Source: Letharia columbiana (Eukaryota; Ascomycota; Lecanoromycetes; Lecanorales; Parmeliaceae). From it: DNA of 64,000 nt. Under the pieces are notes generated by a model. It saw only the letters and a program-made list of their open reading frames with translations. It did not search any database and was not told where the DNA came from. The stretch spans positions 1,344,501 through 1,408,500 of the forward strand of contig NW_023501040.1 of the NCBI RefSeq assembly GCF_014066305.1, written 5' to 3'. Position numbers and translations under genes: made by a program. This document shows, in pieces, positions 10,393 to 22,510 of this stretch (positions are counted from its first letter, which is position 1; every line of letters begins with the position of its first letter).

Positions 10393-10979
10393 GTTTTGGG
10401 GGGTTTAAACCAATGTTTCAAACCATCTGATCTGTTGCGAATATCTGAGTAAGAGGATCGAGCAAAAGTCATACATAGAGGGCGAAGACGGTCAACAAGA
10501 TTGTAGAAGTCCTACAGCTGCCGGAAAATGAAAAACAGTTGTTGTAGTTCTTTTTCTGAAGACCGTCTTTTTACCTGCAAAGGTGAAGTTGTAGAAGTTG
10601 TACAGTTCAGGCGCAATGCCAGCGAAAAGTGACACTTTTCATATACATTCCCCGAAAATCATTGCTGTTTAGATCCTTTGACAGGATAATTCGGTTCGTT
10701 TTGATCGAGATCTACCAAAATATGCGTAAAATTTAAAACCTCTGTGCGTGACGTTTGCTGCATTCTCTTGTGATGAGAAAGATTGTAAATGGTCGACTTC
10801 TCACACTCTCCTCGCTGATCAAGCATGCCAAAGTGTGTCTGGCACGTTGCGTGCAGCGACACCATTGTGGCAAAGTTCTTTTCAAGCGTATCAGTCAGCG
10901 CTGGGGTCTTGTTTGCCGTTGAATGGGAACGAACCCCGGCCCCCCCACCTTTTTTCCCCCTCTTTCCCCTTTGACCACC
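10393..10979. other. Intergenic, no gene seen
   Basis: Between the 3' end of paralogue B and the stop codon of the small secreted protein gene, so two convergent 3' ends. No supportable coding frame. Confidence 0.4.
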
Positions 10980-11549
10980 TCAGTAATCTCTACGCTTTCC
11001 ACCCCCCCCATACGAAACAGTACCGTTTACCCCCACCCGCGTGGCCTGCAAAACGACACTCAACCACCAATCCTTCCCCAGCCCCACCCTTACCTTCCCC
11101 AAAACATTCCTCCCTTCCACACTCCCCAAAAAGCACTTGCTCAGCACCCGTATCGCCGGTCCCAACAAATCTTCCACCGCAAAAACATCTCCCCGTAACC
11201 CCCCATCGACCAGTATATAACAGCCTCCTTCATCAGTCTCGGGACCCCACTGTCTGAAGTCGCCAGGATCCCAGATGATCACCGTGTGGATGAGAGGAGT
11301 GCTGTAGAGGCGGAAGAGGGATGGAATGCAGTCGGAGAAGTCGGTGAAAGGTGCGAGGTCGGGGTGGGGGAGACAGGTGACTCGGTTTAATGCGTTCATG
11401 TTGGCTGTGAGGTTTGCATCGCTGGGTGTGTTGTTCAACGCTGGGAGCGTCAGAGCGGAGAGAGAGGAGGCGGTGGTGAGTCGCACGTGGAGTAAGAGAG
11501 CGAGAAGGGCGAGAAGTAAGCCTGTCGGCTTGGGCTGTGAGGGCCACAT
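10980..11549 (-). CDS. Small secreted cysteine-containing protein, function unknown
   Basis: Single-exon frame of 189 residues. The N-terminus MWPSQPKPTGLLLALLALLL and the next few residues form a clear signal peptide with likely cleavage near residue 27. The mature chain has four cysteines, at about 59, 74, 110 and 139, consistent with two disulfide bridges. The motifs VTCLPHP, FSDCIPS, GGCYILV and AIRVLSKC, with a later hydrophobic strand WLSVVLQATRVGV, resemble a widespread but uncharacterised family of secreted ascomycete proteins. It sits 2 kb from the RIP-affected block. An effector or wall-associated role is possible but nothing in the sequence proves it. Confidence 0.72.
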   Translation of the reverse strand: MWPSQPKPTGLLLALLALLLHVRLTTASSLSALTLPALNNTPSDANLTANMNALNRVTCLPHPDLAPFTDFSDCIPSLFRLYSTPLIHTVIIWDPGDFRQWGPETDEGGCYILVDGGLRGDVFAVEDLLGPAIRVLSKCFLGSVEGRNVLGKVRVGLGKDWWLSVVLQATRVGVNGTVSYGGGGKRRDY

Positions 11550-12099
11550 CGTTCTTGCTGTACCCGAGATGTTGCTAGTTAGGGTTTAATGAATTTGATG
11601 GAGAGCCGCGAAGATATCAAGGTTGGTCCAAGGCTGGTCTATAAGCGCTTCACTTGCATGCAGGCGTCTCTGGAGACCGCATTCTTATATTATAAGCGCC
11701 AATGCATCTTGTAAAGCATGCAGTATTCGAAGTGGCATGTATTCCACAATTAGCTAGACGGAGAAAGAGGTCATTTGCATCGGGCGAGTCACAGTCATCA
11801 GACTGCATTATCTGTCTCTCGATTCCGCAAGTCAGCAATCAGAGCAACGGGGATGGGGAAATGTATGACAATGAACCTCGCATCACACGATTGGTGTGGT
11901 CTGTTGAGCTAGTGACCGTGACTGAAAGGTTCAAAAGAGTGATGCAAAAGAAGGGTCCAACAGAATTACTCGAAAGAAGATTGCTGCCGCGATGGCAATG
12001 AGCAAGTCACAAGTCGACCCACATCTTTACCGTCAGGCTCAAAATTCCATCACGAAAGAAGGTCCAGGGAGTTTGTTCATGCCAATTGCTTCAGCAGCT
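11550..12099. other. Intergenic, no gene seen
   Basis: Upstream region of the small secreted protein gene, with its promoter presumably next to 11550. The 99-codon frame at 11702-12001 has no features that support it. Confidence 0.4.
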
Positions 12100-12420
12100 T
12101 CATGACCGGAACCACACATCTTGTAAATGCTTCCTTGCCATTGGTCTGTCCCTTGGGTCTAGTTTCATATTTTCTGCGATGAGATCCCTATCCGGCCGTT
12201 CCAGTTCGTCTTCTTCGGACATAGAGGATGGAAGACACTTTTGGTTCTCCTGAATGTAGACCATTGCACCCATGCAGATTGCTAGGCGTCCAACGTCCGC
12301 AATCTCTTCGAAGCTGTCATTGAAGGTTCCAAAGCGTCTGAATTGCTCATTCAAATACCCAAAACCCGTAATGCTTATTGTCAAAGGGGATGTTTGCTGG
12401 GCTACATATACGCCAGTTTC
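12100..12420 (-). pseudogene. C-terminal fragment of a protein kinase catalytic domain
   Basis: The readable end of the frame contains ENMKLDPRDRPMARKHLQDV followed by WF. This matches the last helices of the kinase C-lobe, where the pattern LDPxxRPTAxxLLxxxWF is standard (subdomain XI, conserved arginine present). Before it EEIADVGRLA and a short acidic insert can be read. None of the N-lobe, HRD or DFG motifs is found upstream, and the frame opens without an ATG. I take it for a truncated kinase relic; the subfamily cannot be told. Confidence 0.42.
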
Positions 12421-13585
12421 CGCCGAATATGAGATTGATCAGCTGCGTAAATTAGCAAGAAACGTCTGGCAAGAGGTTCAATTGTCTACGTACAACTGCA
12501 TTATGAGACTATATATCCGTTGGCGGGCCCTATTTAAGGTTCAATTGTGCCTCCTGGCGCGCATTTGAAGCATGGATGAATGACATGGTAGCTTACCTGA
12601 CTTTCCAAACATCTCTGTCTTACGTGAATTGCTCTCAAACGTTGTACGAGCCTGTTTTGCCGCTTAGCCGATGACTTACTCTACTGCCATTGTTGCGGCG
12701 ACCTCGCCAGTCATGCTCAGATATCGAGTGGTAGGACGCATGTAGGCATCAGATAAAGCTGGCTGGCAATGGAATATCGACATTAGTTGTAAGTAAGTGA
12801 AAGCCATTGACCTAATAATATGGTAGCAATGTATATAATAATATCTTGATACTCCTGTCTTCTAAGGGTCCCTTCTAAGACCCTTTTTTTCTCAGCCAAT
12901 CAGCTTAGATTTTCAACTTTTCTTTTGAAGCAGGGATATGATAACGTGTCTAGAAAATCATCCTAATCGCTTTTAGGGTCGATTCCTTGCTGCTTTGCTT
13001 GCAGCTCTCTAAAGACTGTATAAGCCGCAAAGACCAAAGTAACGTCCAACAATCGAAAGAGTAGAATCGGTAGAAAGGAAAGAAGTCTGCTCATTTAGGT
13101 ATTTGGAAAGCGCAAAATTTGTATCTATTCACGTTGGGTGTTAATCTCTGTAGATTACCCACATATACCACGATCCCAAAGACGTTTTGCTTGAGGTTCA
13201 GGTTGTGGAGCCGGGATATGTCCGCTGTCAGAAAATTGCTCTCGGCGCCAAGGTTGCATAGTATTTCCATGCAAGACCCTGGGGCTGATGACTGAAATAC
13301 GTGGTCGCAGAACTACATTAACCCTAAGCATATACTGAACTTTAGGAAGGCCAGGAGGGGGAAAAATGCCCGTTTCGTGTGTCACATAGGTAAATAAATG
13401 GCCACACAATGCGAATGTTCATAGAACTGAGCGAGTCGCATCGATCACTTAGCTCACGCGCTAAAAGCGGCAGCCCTGAGCAATTATGGATTGTGGCCTT
13501 CAACGGGGTCTGGTAACCGTCCAGGCGCGGCTGGACGGTGACCCACCCTAAGCCCGACCCTAAGCCCTACCCCCTATCATCAAAT
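12421..13585. other. Gene-free transition to the AT-rich block
   Basis: No supportable gene. From about 13500 repeats begin: the motif GGTAACCGTCC and its complement appear at 13511-13540 and again several times to 13950. A run of CCCTAA-like hexamers at 13547-13575 is too irregular to call telomeric. Confidence 0.4.
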
Positions 13586-13639
13586 ATCGAAATTCGATAT
13601 TTTCGCTTTACAAATAGAAGAATATCATAACAGCACCCC

Positions 13640-13760
13640 CGTAGGGACACTGCTAGCAATGCCTTCCCCTCTAGAGGGCTCGTCATCGAGCCCCGAAGCC
13701 AGACACCCCTATTTGAACCTAAATATGAACCCCCGTAGGGGTACTACTAACAATTTATAA
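13640..13760 (+). repeat. Dispersed repeat module, copy 2
   Basis: Contains AGCCAGACACCCCTATTTGA, AACCTAAATATGAACCCC and GTAGGGGTACTACTAAC, which correspond step by step to the modules at 6720-6885 and 57175-57300. It lies at the very edge of the AT-rich block and shows a few C-to-T type differences but is mostly intact. Confidence 0.65.
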
Positions 13761-13769
13761 AAACGCGAA

Positions 13770-13990
13770 GCGCCGCGAATTTTTCGAGAATATTTATTAT
13801 AGCGAAAAATTCGAGTTTTGAGGACGGTTACCACCACCAAGGGGACGGTTACCAACTCATATTGAATATATTCTTCACACATACAAATTTGGCTGGTGAA
13901 TACGATAAACTCAAATTCAAAGTGATCTGATAACCGTCTCGGACGGTTACCCTTAGCAAAAATTTAAGCGACTCGAAATTTTCGATTTTT
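13770..13990 (+). repeat. Lightly mutated copy of a repeat (RIP reference copy)
   Basis: Aligns base for base, without gaps over at least 150 positions, to 15859-16060. Here the sequence still has GAGGACGGTTACCACCACCA and CGGACGGTTACCC; in the other copy the same positions are AAGAATAATTATTATTATTA and AAATAATTATTCT. Practically every difference is C-to-T or G-to-A going from this copy to the other. Homology continues downstream of both copies to about 14520 and 16600. Confidence 0.85.
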
Positions 13991-15504
13991 TTTAGATATT
14001 TTATTCGAAATTATCGTAGCTATAATTTCGATAATTTCGAATAATAATTTCGAATAATAATTTTAAACGATAATTTCGAACGATAATTTTAAATGATAAT
14101 TCTAAACGATAATTTCGAACGATAATTTCGAGATAAAAAAATTAAATTCTCTAGAAGTAAATATTAATAACTATTCTATATATTAGTATATATATAAAAT
14201 AAGAATTCTTTTCTTTATTAATATACTTACTTATTTTTATTTATTTTTTATTTTTATTTATTTATTATTTTCTTTTATTTTAATATATATAAAGATACTA
14301 TAAAATTAAATCTACTTTTTTATTCTTATTTTATATTCTAAAGCTTTTTTTCTTTATTATATAAAATACTATAATTTATTATATAAAATATTCTATTTTT
14401 AAAAATATCTATAATTTATAAATATTATAAATATTATTTTTTTAAATAAATTTAATAACTTAGTTATTTAATATATTTATATTATATATAATTTTTTCTA
14501 TAATAAATTTATAAATAATTCGAAAAATTCGAGATTTTTCTATAAAAACTCGAAATTTTCGAAATTTATAAATATTTTAAAATCTTTATTATAACTCTAT
14601 AATTATCTTAAAATTTTCGAAATAATTCTATTATTAATTTAAAAATTTTGAAAATTTTAAGACTTTAAGAGATAATTCGAAATTTTCGAGATAGTTTTAT
14701 AATTAACTTAAATTAATTTTAAAAATACTTCGAAATTTTCGAGATAGTTCTATAATTAATTTAAAAACTTCGAAAATTTCGAGACTTTAAAAGATAATTC
14801 GAAATTTTCGCGATAGTTCTATAATTAACTTAAATTAATTTTAAAAATACTTCGAAATTTTCGAGATAGTTCTATAATTAATTTAAAATAATTTTAAAAA
14901 TATTATTATTAATTTAAAAACTTCGAAAATTTCGAGACTTTAAAAGATAATTCGAAATTTTCGCGATAATTCTATAATTAACTTAAAATAATTTTAAAAA
15001 TATTATTATTAATTTAAAATTTTTGAAAATTTTAAGACTTTAAAAGATAATTCGAAATTTTCGCGATAATTCTATTATTATTAACTCGAAATTTTCGAGA
15101 CTTTAAAAGATAATTCGAAATTTTCGTTATAGTTCTATAATTCACTTAAAATAATTTTAAAAATACTTTAAAATTTTCGCGATAATTCTATAATTAACTT
15201 AAAATATTTTTAAAAATATTATTATTAATTTAAAAATTTTGAAAATTTTAAGACTTTAAAAGATAATTCGAAATTTTCGCGATAATTCTATTATTATTAA
15301 CTCGAAATTTTCGAGACTTTAAAAGATAATTCGAAATTTTCGCGATAGTTCTATAATTAACTTAAAATAATCTTAAAAATACTTCGAAATTTTCGAGATC
15401 TTTATAAAGTATTATTATTAAATATTTAATATTTAATATTTATAAGTTATTTAAATCTTACGCGAAAATTTCGCAATTATAATAAAAGCGCGAACCCAAT
15501 TCTA

Positions 15505-15594
15505 CTACTAAAAAAAAAAAAAATTAAAAATTTTCCCCCCCCCCCCAAAAAATAAATAAATTAAAAAAAAAAAAAACTTTAAAAAAAAATAAAA

Positions 15595-15632
<38 letters not shown>

Positions 15633-15645
15633 CAACAACTTTCAA
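15505..15645. repeat. Homopolymer-rich tract (A and C runs)
   Basis: A pure C run of about 13 is followed by A runs, the longest about 30, interrupted by short T and C pieces. This is unlike the surrounding mixed AT DNA. It may be a degenerate poly-A end of an inserted element or, as likely, an unreliable consensus at an assembly join. Confidence 0.6.
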
Positions 15646-15858
15646 ATAATTAGAATAATCGAAATTCGATATTTTCGCTTTATAAATATAAGAATATTTT
15701 AATAGCGTTATATTTATAACTAGCTTAATTAATTATTTATTTTTAATAAATATAATAATATTATTTAAGATTTTTATTAAAAATAATTAAAATATTAATA
15801 GATATTAATATATAAATATTATTTTAAGAGAAATTATAAAAATATAAAACGCGAATTT

Positions 15859-16600
15859 TTCGCGAATTTTTACTATAGCGAAAAATTCGAGTTTTAAGAA
15901 TAATTATTATTATTAAAGAGATAATTATTAACTTATATTAAATATATTCTTTATATATATAAATTTAATTAATAAATATAATAAACTTAAATTTAAAGTC
16001 GTCTAATAATTATTTAAAATAATTATTCTTAATAAAAATTTAAGTAACTTAAAATTATTATAGCTATAATTTCGATAATTTCGAATAATAATTTTAAATA
16101 ATAATTTTAAACGATAATTTTAAATAATAATTTCAAAAAAAAAATAAAAAAAAAAATTTTAAAAAAAATTTTTTAAAATAATTTTAATAATAATTTCGAA
16201 TAATAATTTTAAGTTAAAAAAGAATTTAAATTCTCTAGAAGTAGATATTAATAACTATTCTATATATATTAAATATATATTAAATAATAATTCTTTTCTT
16301 TATTAATATACTTACTTATTTTTTTTATTTTTTTTATTTTTTTTTTATTATTTTTTTATATTTTAATATATATAAAGAAACTATAAAATTTATTTAACTT
16401 TTTTATTTATTTTTTATATTTTAACCCGTTTTTTTCTTTATTATATAAAATACTCTAATTTATTATATAAAATATTATATTTTTAATAATATTTATAATA
16501 TATAAATATTATAATTTTTTTTTAAATAAATTTAATAATTTAGTTATTTAATATATTTTTATTATATATAAAAGATTTATAATAAATTTATAAATAATTT
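15859..16600 (+). repeat. Heavily RIP-mutated copy of the 13.77-kb repeat
   Basis: Second copy of the preceding repeat, in the same orientation about 2.08 kb downstream. It keeps landmarks such as CGAAAAATTCGAGTTTT and TTAAATTCTCTAGAAGTA, while cytosines and guanines elsewhere are replaced by T and A. Confidence 0.85.
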
Positions 16601-18700
16601 AAAATTTTTAAGATAATTCTATTATAATTAACTCGAAATATTTAAAATTTTAAAAAATAATTTAAAATTTTCGCGATAGTTTTATAATTAACTTAAAATA
16701 ATTTTAAAAATACTTTAAAATTTTTAAGATCTTTATAAAGTACTAAATTTTATACGAAAATTCGAAATTTTTAAAACGAACTTTATTTTTTAATTTAAAA
16801 TTTTAGAGTTATTTCTTTTATTTCGAAATTATTATAGTAATAATAATAATAATTTTAAATCTTTCTATTATATTTATAAATAATTTTATTATATTTATAA
16901 ATATTTATATTAGCTATCTATATAACTAAGAGTCTTTATTTTCTTTATTATTATTATTATTATTTTAAATTAATTATATTTCTTAATATCGTTAAAATCG
17001 TTTTACTTTATTATAAAGATCTTTTATCTATATTTTATTACTTTCTTTTCGATATTAAAATAAAGCGATAAACTCTTTTAAATTTAACTTTATTAAAGCT
17101 TATAAGATTATTTAAGTATTATCTATTTTTCGAGTATATTAAATTTATTTAAATAAGATACTTTAAGTCTTTAATATCTCTTTTTTATATTTTATAATTT
17201 TTATTAATATAAAAGCCTATATAGTCTTATTACTCTCGAACTTTTAATAATAAATAAATACTATCTAAATAAATAAATTATTTAAATAATCTTTAAAAAA
17301 TTTGAGAATATAATATCTTTATAGTATTATATAATTTCTTTATATATTTTTAAGATTTAAATTATAATAAATAGACTTAATTAAAATATTTATAAGAAAT
17401 TTAAATATCTCGAATTTAAATAACTAATAAGAAATTATAACTATTCTATTTTTAAATTAATCGAAATATATCTTTAGATAATTAATTTAAAGATATAATA
17501 TTTAAAATTTTATTTTCGAAGAATTTAAATATAATATAAGATATTTTAAGAGTATAAATCTTAATTATACTAATTAGAAATTCGTTTTATTTAAAGTATA
17601 ATCTAGTTTTTAAAGAATTTAAATTTTATAAATATTAAATATCTAGAATTTTTATATTATTTTATTTCGATTTAGATATATAATATAATAAATTTTTACT
17701 TATTTTATTTATATTAATAAACGAATTTAAAGAAACGCGCTAATAGAGACTTTAATAAGAAATTAAATTAAGCTATTATATTTCTAAATAAGTCTATTAA
17801 ATAGATAAATTAATTTTAAAGAGCTTAAAAGAAATAGCGAAATAATCTCGATAAATAGTAGTCGAGAGATAAAGAAGATATTAAATTATTTATATAGCTA
17901 GCGAATCGAAAGAAATAGCTAATATTATCTTATATTTTTATATTTAAAATATATACTATAAGTATTACTATTACTTTAACTTTATATATTATAACATCTA
18001 GAGATTTTAACTAAGATTTTAATTAGATAAGAAAATAATCGAGTTATAGTTAATCTAAAGAATATTATTCTTCGAAATTTTTCTATATATAACTTCTCTA
18101 TAAGATAAGAAACTCTTTAAGCGAAGTAAGTATACTCGAAAGACTACTATTTAAAGTATTTATAATCTTCTTAACGTCTTAAATAATTAAGAAATAAATA
18201 TATTAAACCCTCGTAAAGAAATAACCTTATCTTAGACTTTATAGTAAAAATTTTTATTCTTAATATCGAATAATTTCGATACGTTTTAAAGAAACTTTAT
18301 TATTCTCTAGTATATCTAATATTTCTAATATCTATTCTTTTTAAAGTATTTAAACTCCTCTTCACTTTATTTTAAATCTTTCTTTCTTCTTTTCTATAGC
18401 GAAGTTTAATATTAAAAGAATAAATTAAATTAAGATCTTTATTAAAGTAAATTAAGTTTTAATAAGTATTAGTTCTATTAGATAATACCCTCTAATAAGA
18501 TAAACTCGATAGATATATCTTTAAGGATATCGCTAATAATTTATAATTATAATATTAAATTAAATATTAACTTAACGAATTTATAATTATATTAAATAAA
18601 ATTCATTAGAAGCAAGATAATTTTTAAGAGATTATTACTCGATATTACGTCGTTATAATAAAAAAGAATCTAATTATAAATAATTTATATTAGATTTATA
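16600..18700. other. RIP-degraded DNA, identity not recognised
   Basis: AT-rich sequence with scattered residual coding-like composition but stops in every frame. It could include the 5' LTR and leader of the gypsy element that follows, or another element; I could not find a convincing match to the 3' LTR here. Confidence 0.4.
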
Positions 18701-21044
18701 GAATAATTAAGAAGATAAATTAACTAGTTTAAGATTTTTAGAAGAATATAACTTTTTTATAGCGGAAAGTTAATAGCCTTAAAATATAGTTAATAAAAGA
18801 CTTATAACTATTATTAATCGAGAAGAAATGTATATCTAGACGTTTAAAAGAGAAATTAATTAAGATTTTAGATTTACCTCTATTTATTAACAATAATAAT
18901 TTTATTTAAAACAATTAATTCTTTAGAATAAAATAGAAATTTAAGATTAATAGCGATTATTATCTTATTAAAAACTTTAAGATAATTTATATAGTCTTAT
19001 AACTCGACGATAAGACTATATAATATACAATATATAGAAGACTTCGAAACTTTATTAATTTATATTAATCTTTTATTAAGATTATAAATAAGTTAATTAA
19101 TATTTATAAGAACTTAAATTAATATAATAATATATTACGTAATATATATACTTTATAATAAAAGATTTAAATCTTTTTATCGACTTCTATTTAGACTTTA
19201 TTCGACTAGATATTATTCTTAATTATAACGAAATTCTTATATTAAAAGATTATCTTTTTAAGAAATTAAGAAAGAAATTAAAGAAGATATAGTAGATTAT
19301 AGAAGATTTTACTATCTTAAAGACTATAAAAGAATATCTTTAAAAATTAAATAACTTATAATATACTAATTATAAGAATTTTAAGTTTATAAAGATTATT
19401 ATTAAGTTAACTATAATATAAATATCAACGATAATACTTACGACTAATATATATTTTATATTTATTATTAAGTCTAATTTAAATATAATTACTACGCCTC
19501 TAAATATTATAATTAATTTAAAAGTTAAGAAAATTAATATATTATAATTACGATAAAAAAGATTATTATTAAAAGAATTATATAATAACTATCTAAATCG
19601 AGATCGATAAAAAGACCTTTAAGAAAGTACGACTTTACGCGATAAAAATAGATAAAGAATTCGAAATTTAAAATAACGTCGATATTACGGGTAGCGACGA
19701 TTCTTTTTTAAATTTAGAAAATAAATAGTCTCTTTTAAAGTTATAATAAGAGATACTTATAAAGTATATCTAATAGATACTCTTAATAACGCCTTAATAC
19801 GTTATTCTTTTTATATATAAATTACGCTATCTTTATAAGAAAGAATCTATTTACTTTAAGAACTCTCTTATAGATAATAAATATATTAATACTTATATAG
19901 TTATAAATAAGTTCTTAATTTTAATAATATATAAAGTCTTATATCTAAAATTACTCTTACTATTATAATCTAAATTACTAAGAAATTATAACAACTAGAT
20001 TATAAAATAACTAATTATATATTATTTACTTTTTATAATAATAGTAAAAGACTATTAAGAAGAAATATATTTAATATTAATTATATTATTAAAATATAAT
20101 ATAATAGTTAAAAAATCTTAAATAAATAAATATAAGATAGTTCTTAATATATTATAAGATAAGATACTCTTTCTATTTGATCAATATAATTATAATAATA
20201 ATTAAATATTAATAATAAACGAACTCTCTCTTTCTATTAACTTCGAAGCTTCGATTATTTATATTACTTATTCTTTTATCTATTATATTAAAATAATAAA
20301 GCTCTCTTCTTACTTATTTATAATAATAAAACTAATTTAAATATCTTTTTATTAAATAAGAATAAGAATAGTAAGAAGTTTAAATTTATTAATATCGCTA
20401 AGATTAATATAGCGATCTACTATTAACTAGCTCTATAAAAAAGATAATAAACTATTTATATTAATAATAAATAAGATCTATAATAACTCATTAATATTAT
20501 ATATATCTTTTATTACTTAAATATCTCGATTCTTATATATCAATTAATAAACTCTATCTCTATAACTTAGAAAAGAAATATAAAAGATATTATAATTTTA
20601 ATTACTTTATTTAGATTAATAGTATTAATAAGATTAATTCTAAGAAGATAAAATATAAGCTATTTACGAAGTATTATAATTATCTCGATATTTTTGATAA
20701 AACTAAAACGAATATATTTTTCTTATATTATTCTTATAATTATAAATTAAAATTTAATAATAGCTTCGATAAAATAAAACTTTTAAAAAGTAGAATCTAT
20801 TTAATATTAGAATATAAATTAAAATAGATAAAGAAGTATCTAAATAAATATTTAAAGAAGGGATTTATAATATTAAGCTATATATTATTCGCCTTATCTA
20901 TTCTATTCGCGAAAAAGTTAAATAAAGAATTATATTTTTATATAAACTATCGAAAGCTAAACGCTATTATTAAAAGAAATTAATATTTAATTTTATTAAT
21001 AGATAAGATTTTAATAAGAATCTAGAGATATAAATATCTTACTC

Positions 21045-21720
21045 GATTAGATATTATAGCCGCGTTTAATAAACTATATATATATCTCGATAGCGAGAAT
21101 TTTACTACTTTTATTATCTTTCTTAAAGTATATAAATATCGAATTCTTCTCTTTAATCTAATTAACGATTTATATTATATATTAATAATATATAAATAAT
21201 ATTCTATTTAAATATCTAAATAACTTCTATTAGATCTATCTCGATAATATACTTATTTATAATAAGATAAAAAAGAAATATATTTAATACGATTAGATAA
21301 ATTCTTTAGAAATTATTATAATAATCTTTATGATAAATATTCTTAAATGCTAATTTTATATCTAAAAATTAAATTTTTAGATTTTACTAATATCTATAGA
21401 AATTATTATAAATAAATCTATTAAAATATAAATTATTATTAAGTAAATATATCTATTAATCTTAAAGAGATATAAATTTTTATCGAATTTTATAATTTTT
21501 ATCGACGATTTATTAGAGATTTCTTTAAAAAATAGTTAAATTTATAATAAAACTTATTATAAAAGAATTATATTTAATTAATTACGTTAGTAATATTAAG
21601 TAGGTTTTATTTTCTAAAAATCGTTAATTATTAAAGTCTTAATTTCTATATTATTTCGATAGAATAAAAAATATTATTATAGAGATTAAATTTCGACTAT
21701 ATTAATAGAAATATTTTTTT
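21045..21720 (+). repeat. Duplicated RT segment, first copy
   Basis: Covers the middle of reverse transcriptase from CGCGTTTAATAAACTATA to the region after AGAGATATAAATTTTTATCG. The same sequence occurs again at 21838-22510 in the same orientation, about 785 bases further on. Confidence 0.8.
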
Positions 21721-21837
21721 TATATATCTATCGAATAAATTATATTATATTTTAATCGATAATAATTTTAATAAATAAAATTTTAATAAGAATACATATA
21801 AAATATATCTAATATGAAATATTAATCTATTATATTA

Positions 21838-22510
21838 TACTCGCGTTTAATAAACTATATATATATTAAGATTTATAGAATTTTACTACTTTTATTATCT
21901 CTTTTAAAGTATATAAATATTAAATTCTTCTCTTTAGATCTAATTAACAATTTAATTATATATTAATATATTATATAAATAATATTCTATTTAAGTATCT
22001 AAATCGATTTCTATTAGATTTATCTCGATAATATATTTATTTATAATAAGATAAAAAAGAAATACATTTAATATATTAGATAAATTCTTTAGAAATTAAG
22101 AAATATTGACCTTTAGATAAATATTCTTAAATGCGAATTTTATATCTAGAAAATTAAATTTCTAGATCTACTAATATCTATAGACGAGTTATAAATAAAC
22201 TCTTATTAAAATTTAAATTATTATTAGAGTAAATTATATCTATTAATCTTAAAGAGATATAGATCTTTATCGAATTTTATAATTTTTATCGATAATTTAT
22301 TAGAGATTTCTCTAAAATAGTTAAATCTATAATAAAACTTACGATAAAGAAGATTATATTTAATTAATCTTTAGTATATTAAGAGATCTTTTATTTTCTT
22401 AAAAGTCGTTATTACTAAAGTTTTAATTCTATATTATTTTAATAGAATAAAAAAGATTATTTTAGAGATTAACTCTTTTAACTACGTTAATAAAGATATT
22501 TTTTTCTAAT
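21838..22510 (+). repeat. Duplicated RT segment, second copy
   Basis: Second copy of the RT segment, with differences scattered and mostly C/T or G/A. It continues into RNase H, so this copy is joined to the downstream part of the element; about 120 bases of unrelated AT-rich DNA separate it from the first. Confidence 0.8.

Noticed and set aside
13547..13577. CCCTAA-like repeats suggesting an interstitial telomere
   Set aside because: Only two or three imperfect hexamers with irregular spacing (CCCTAAGCCCGACCCTAA); far too few to call.
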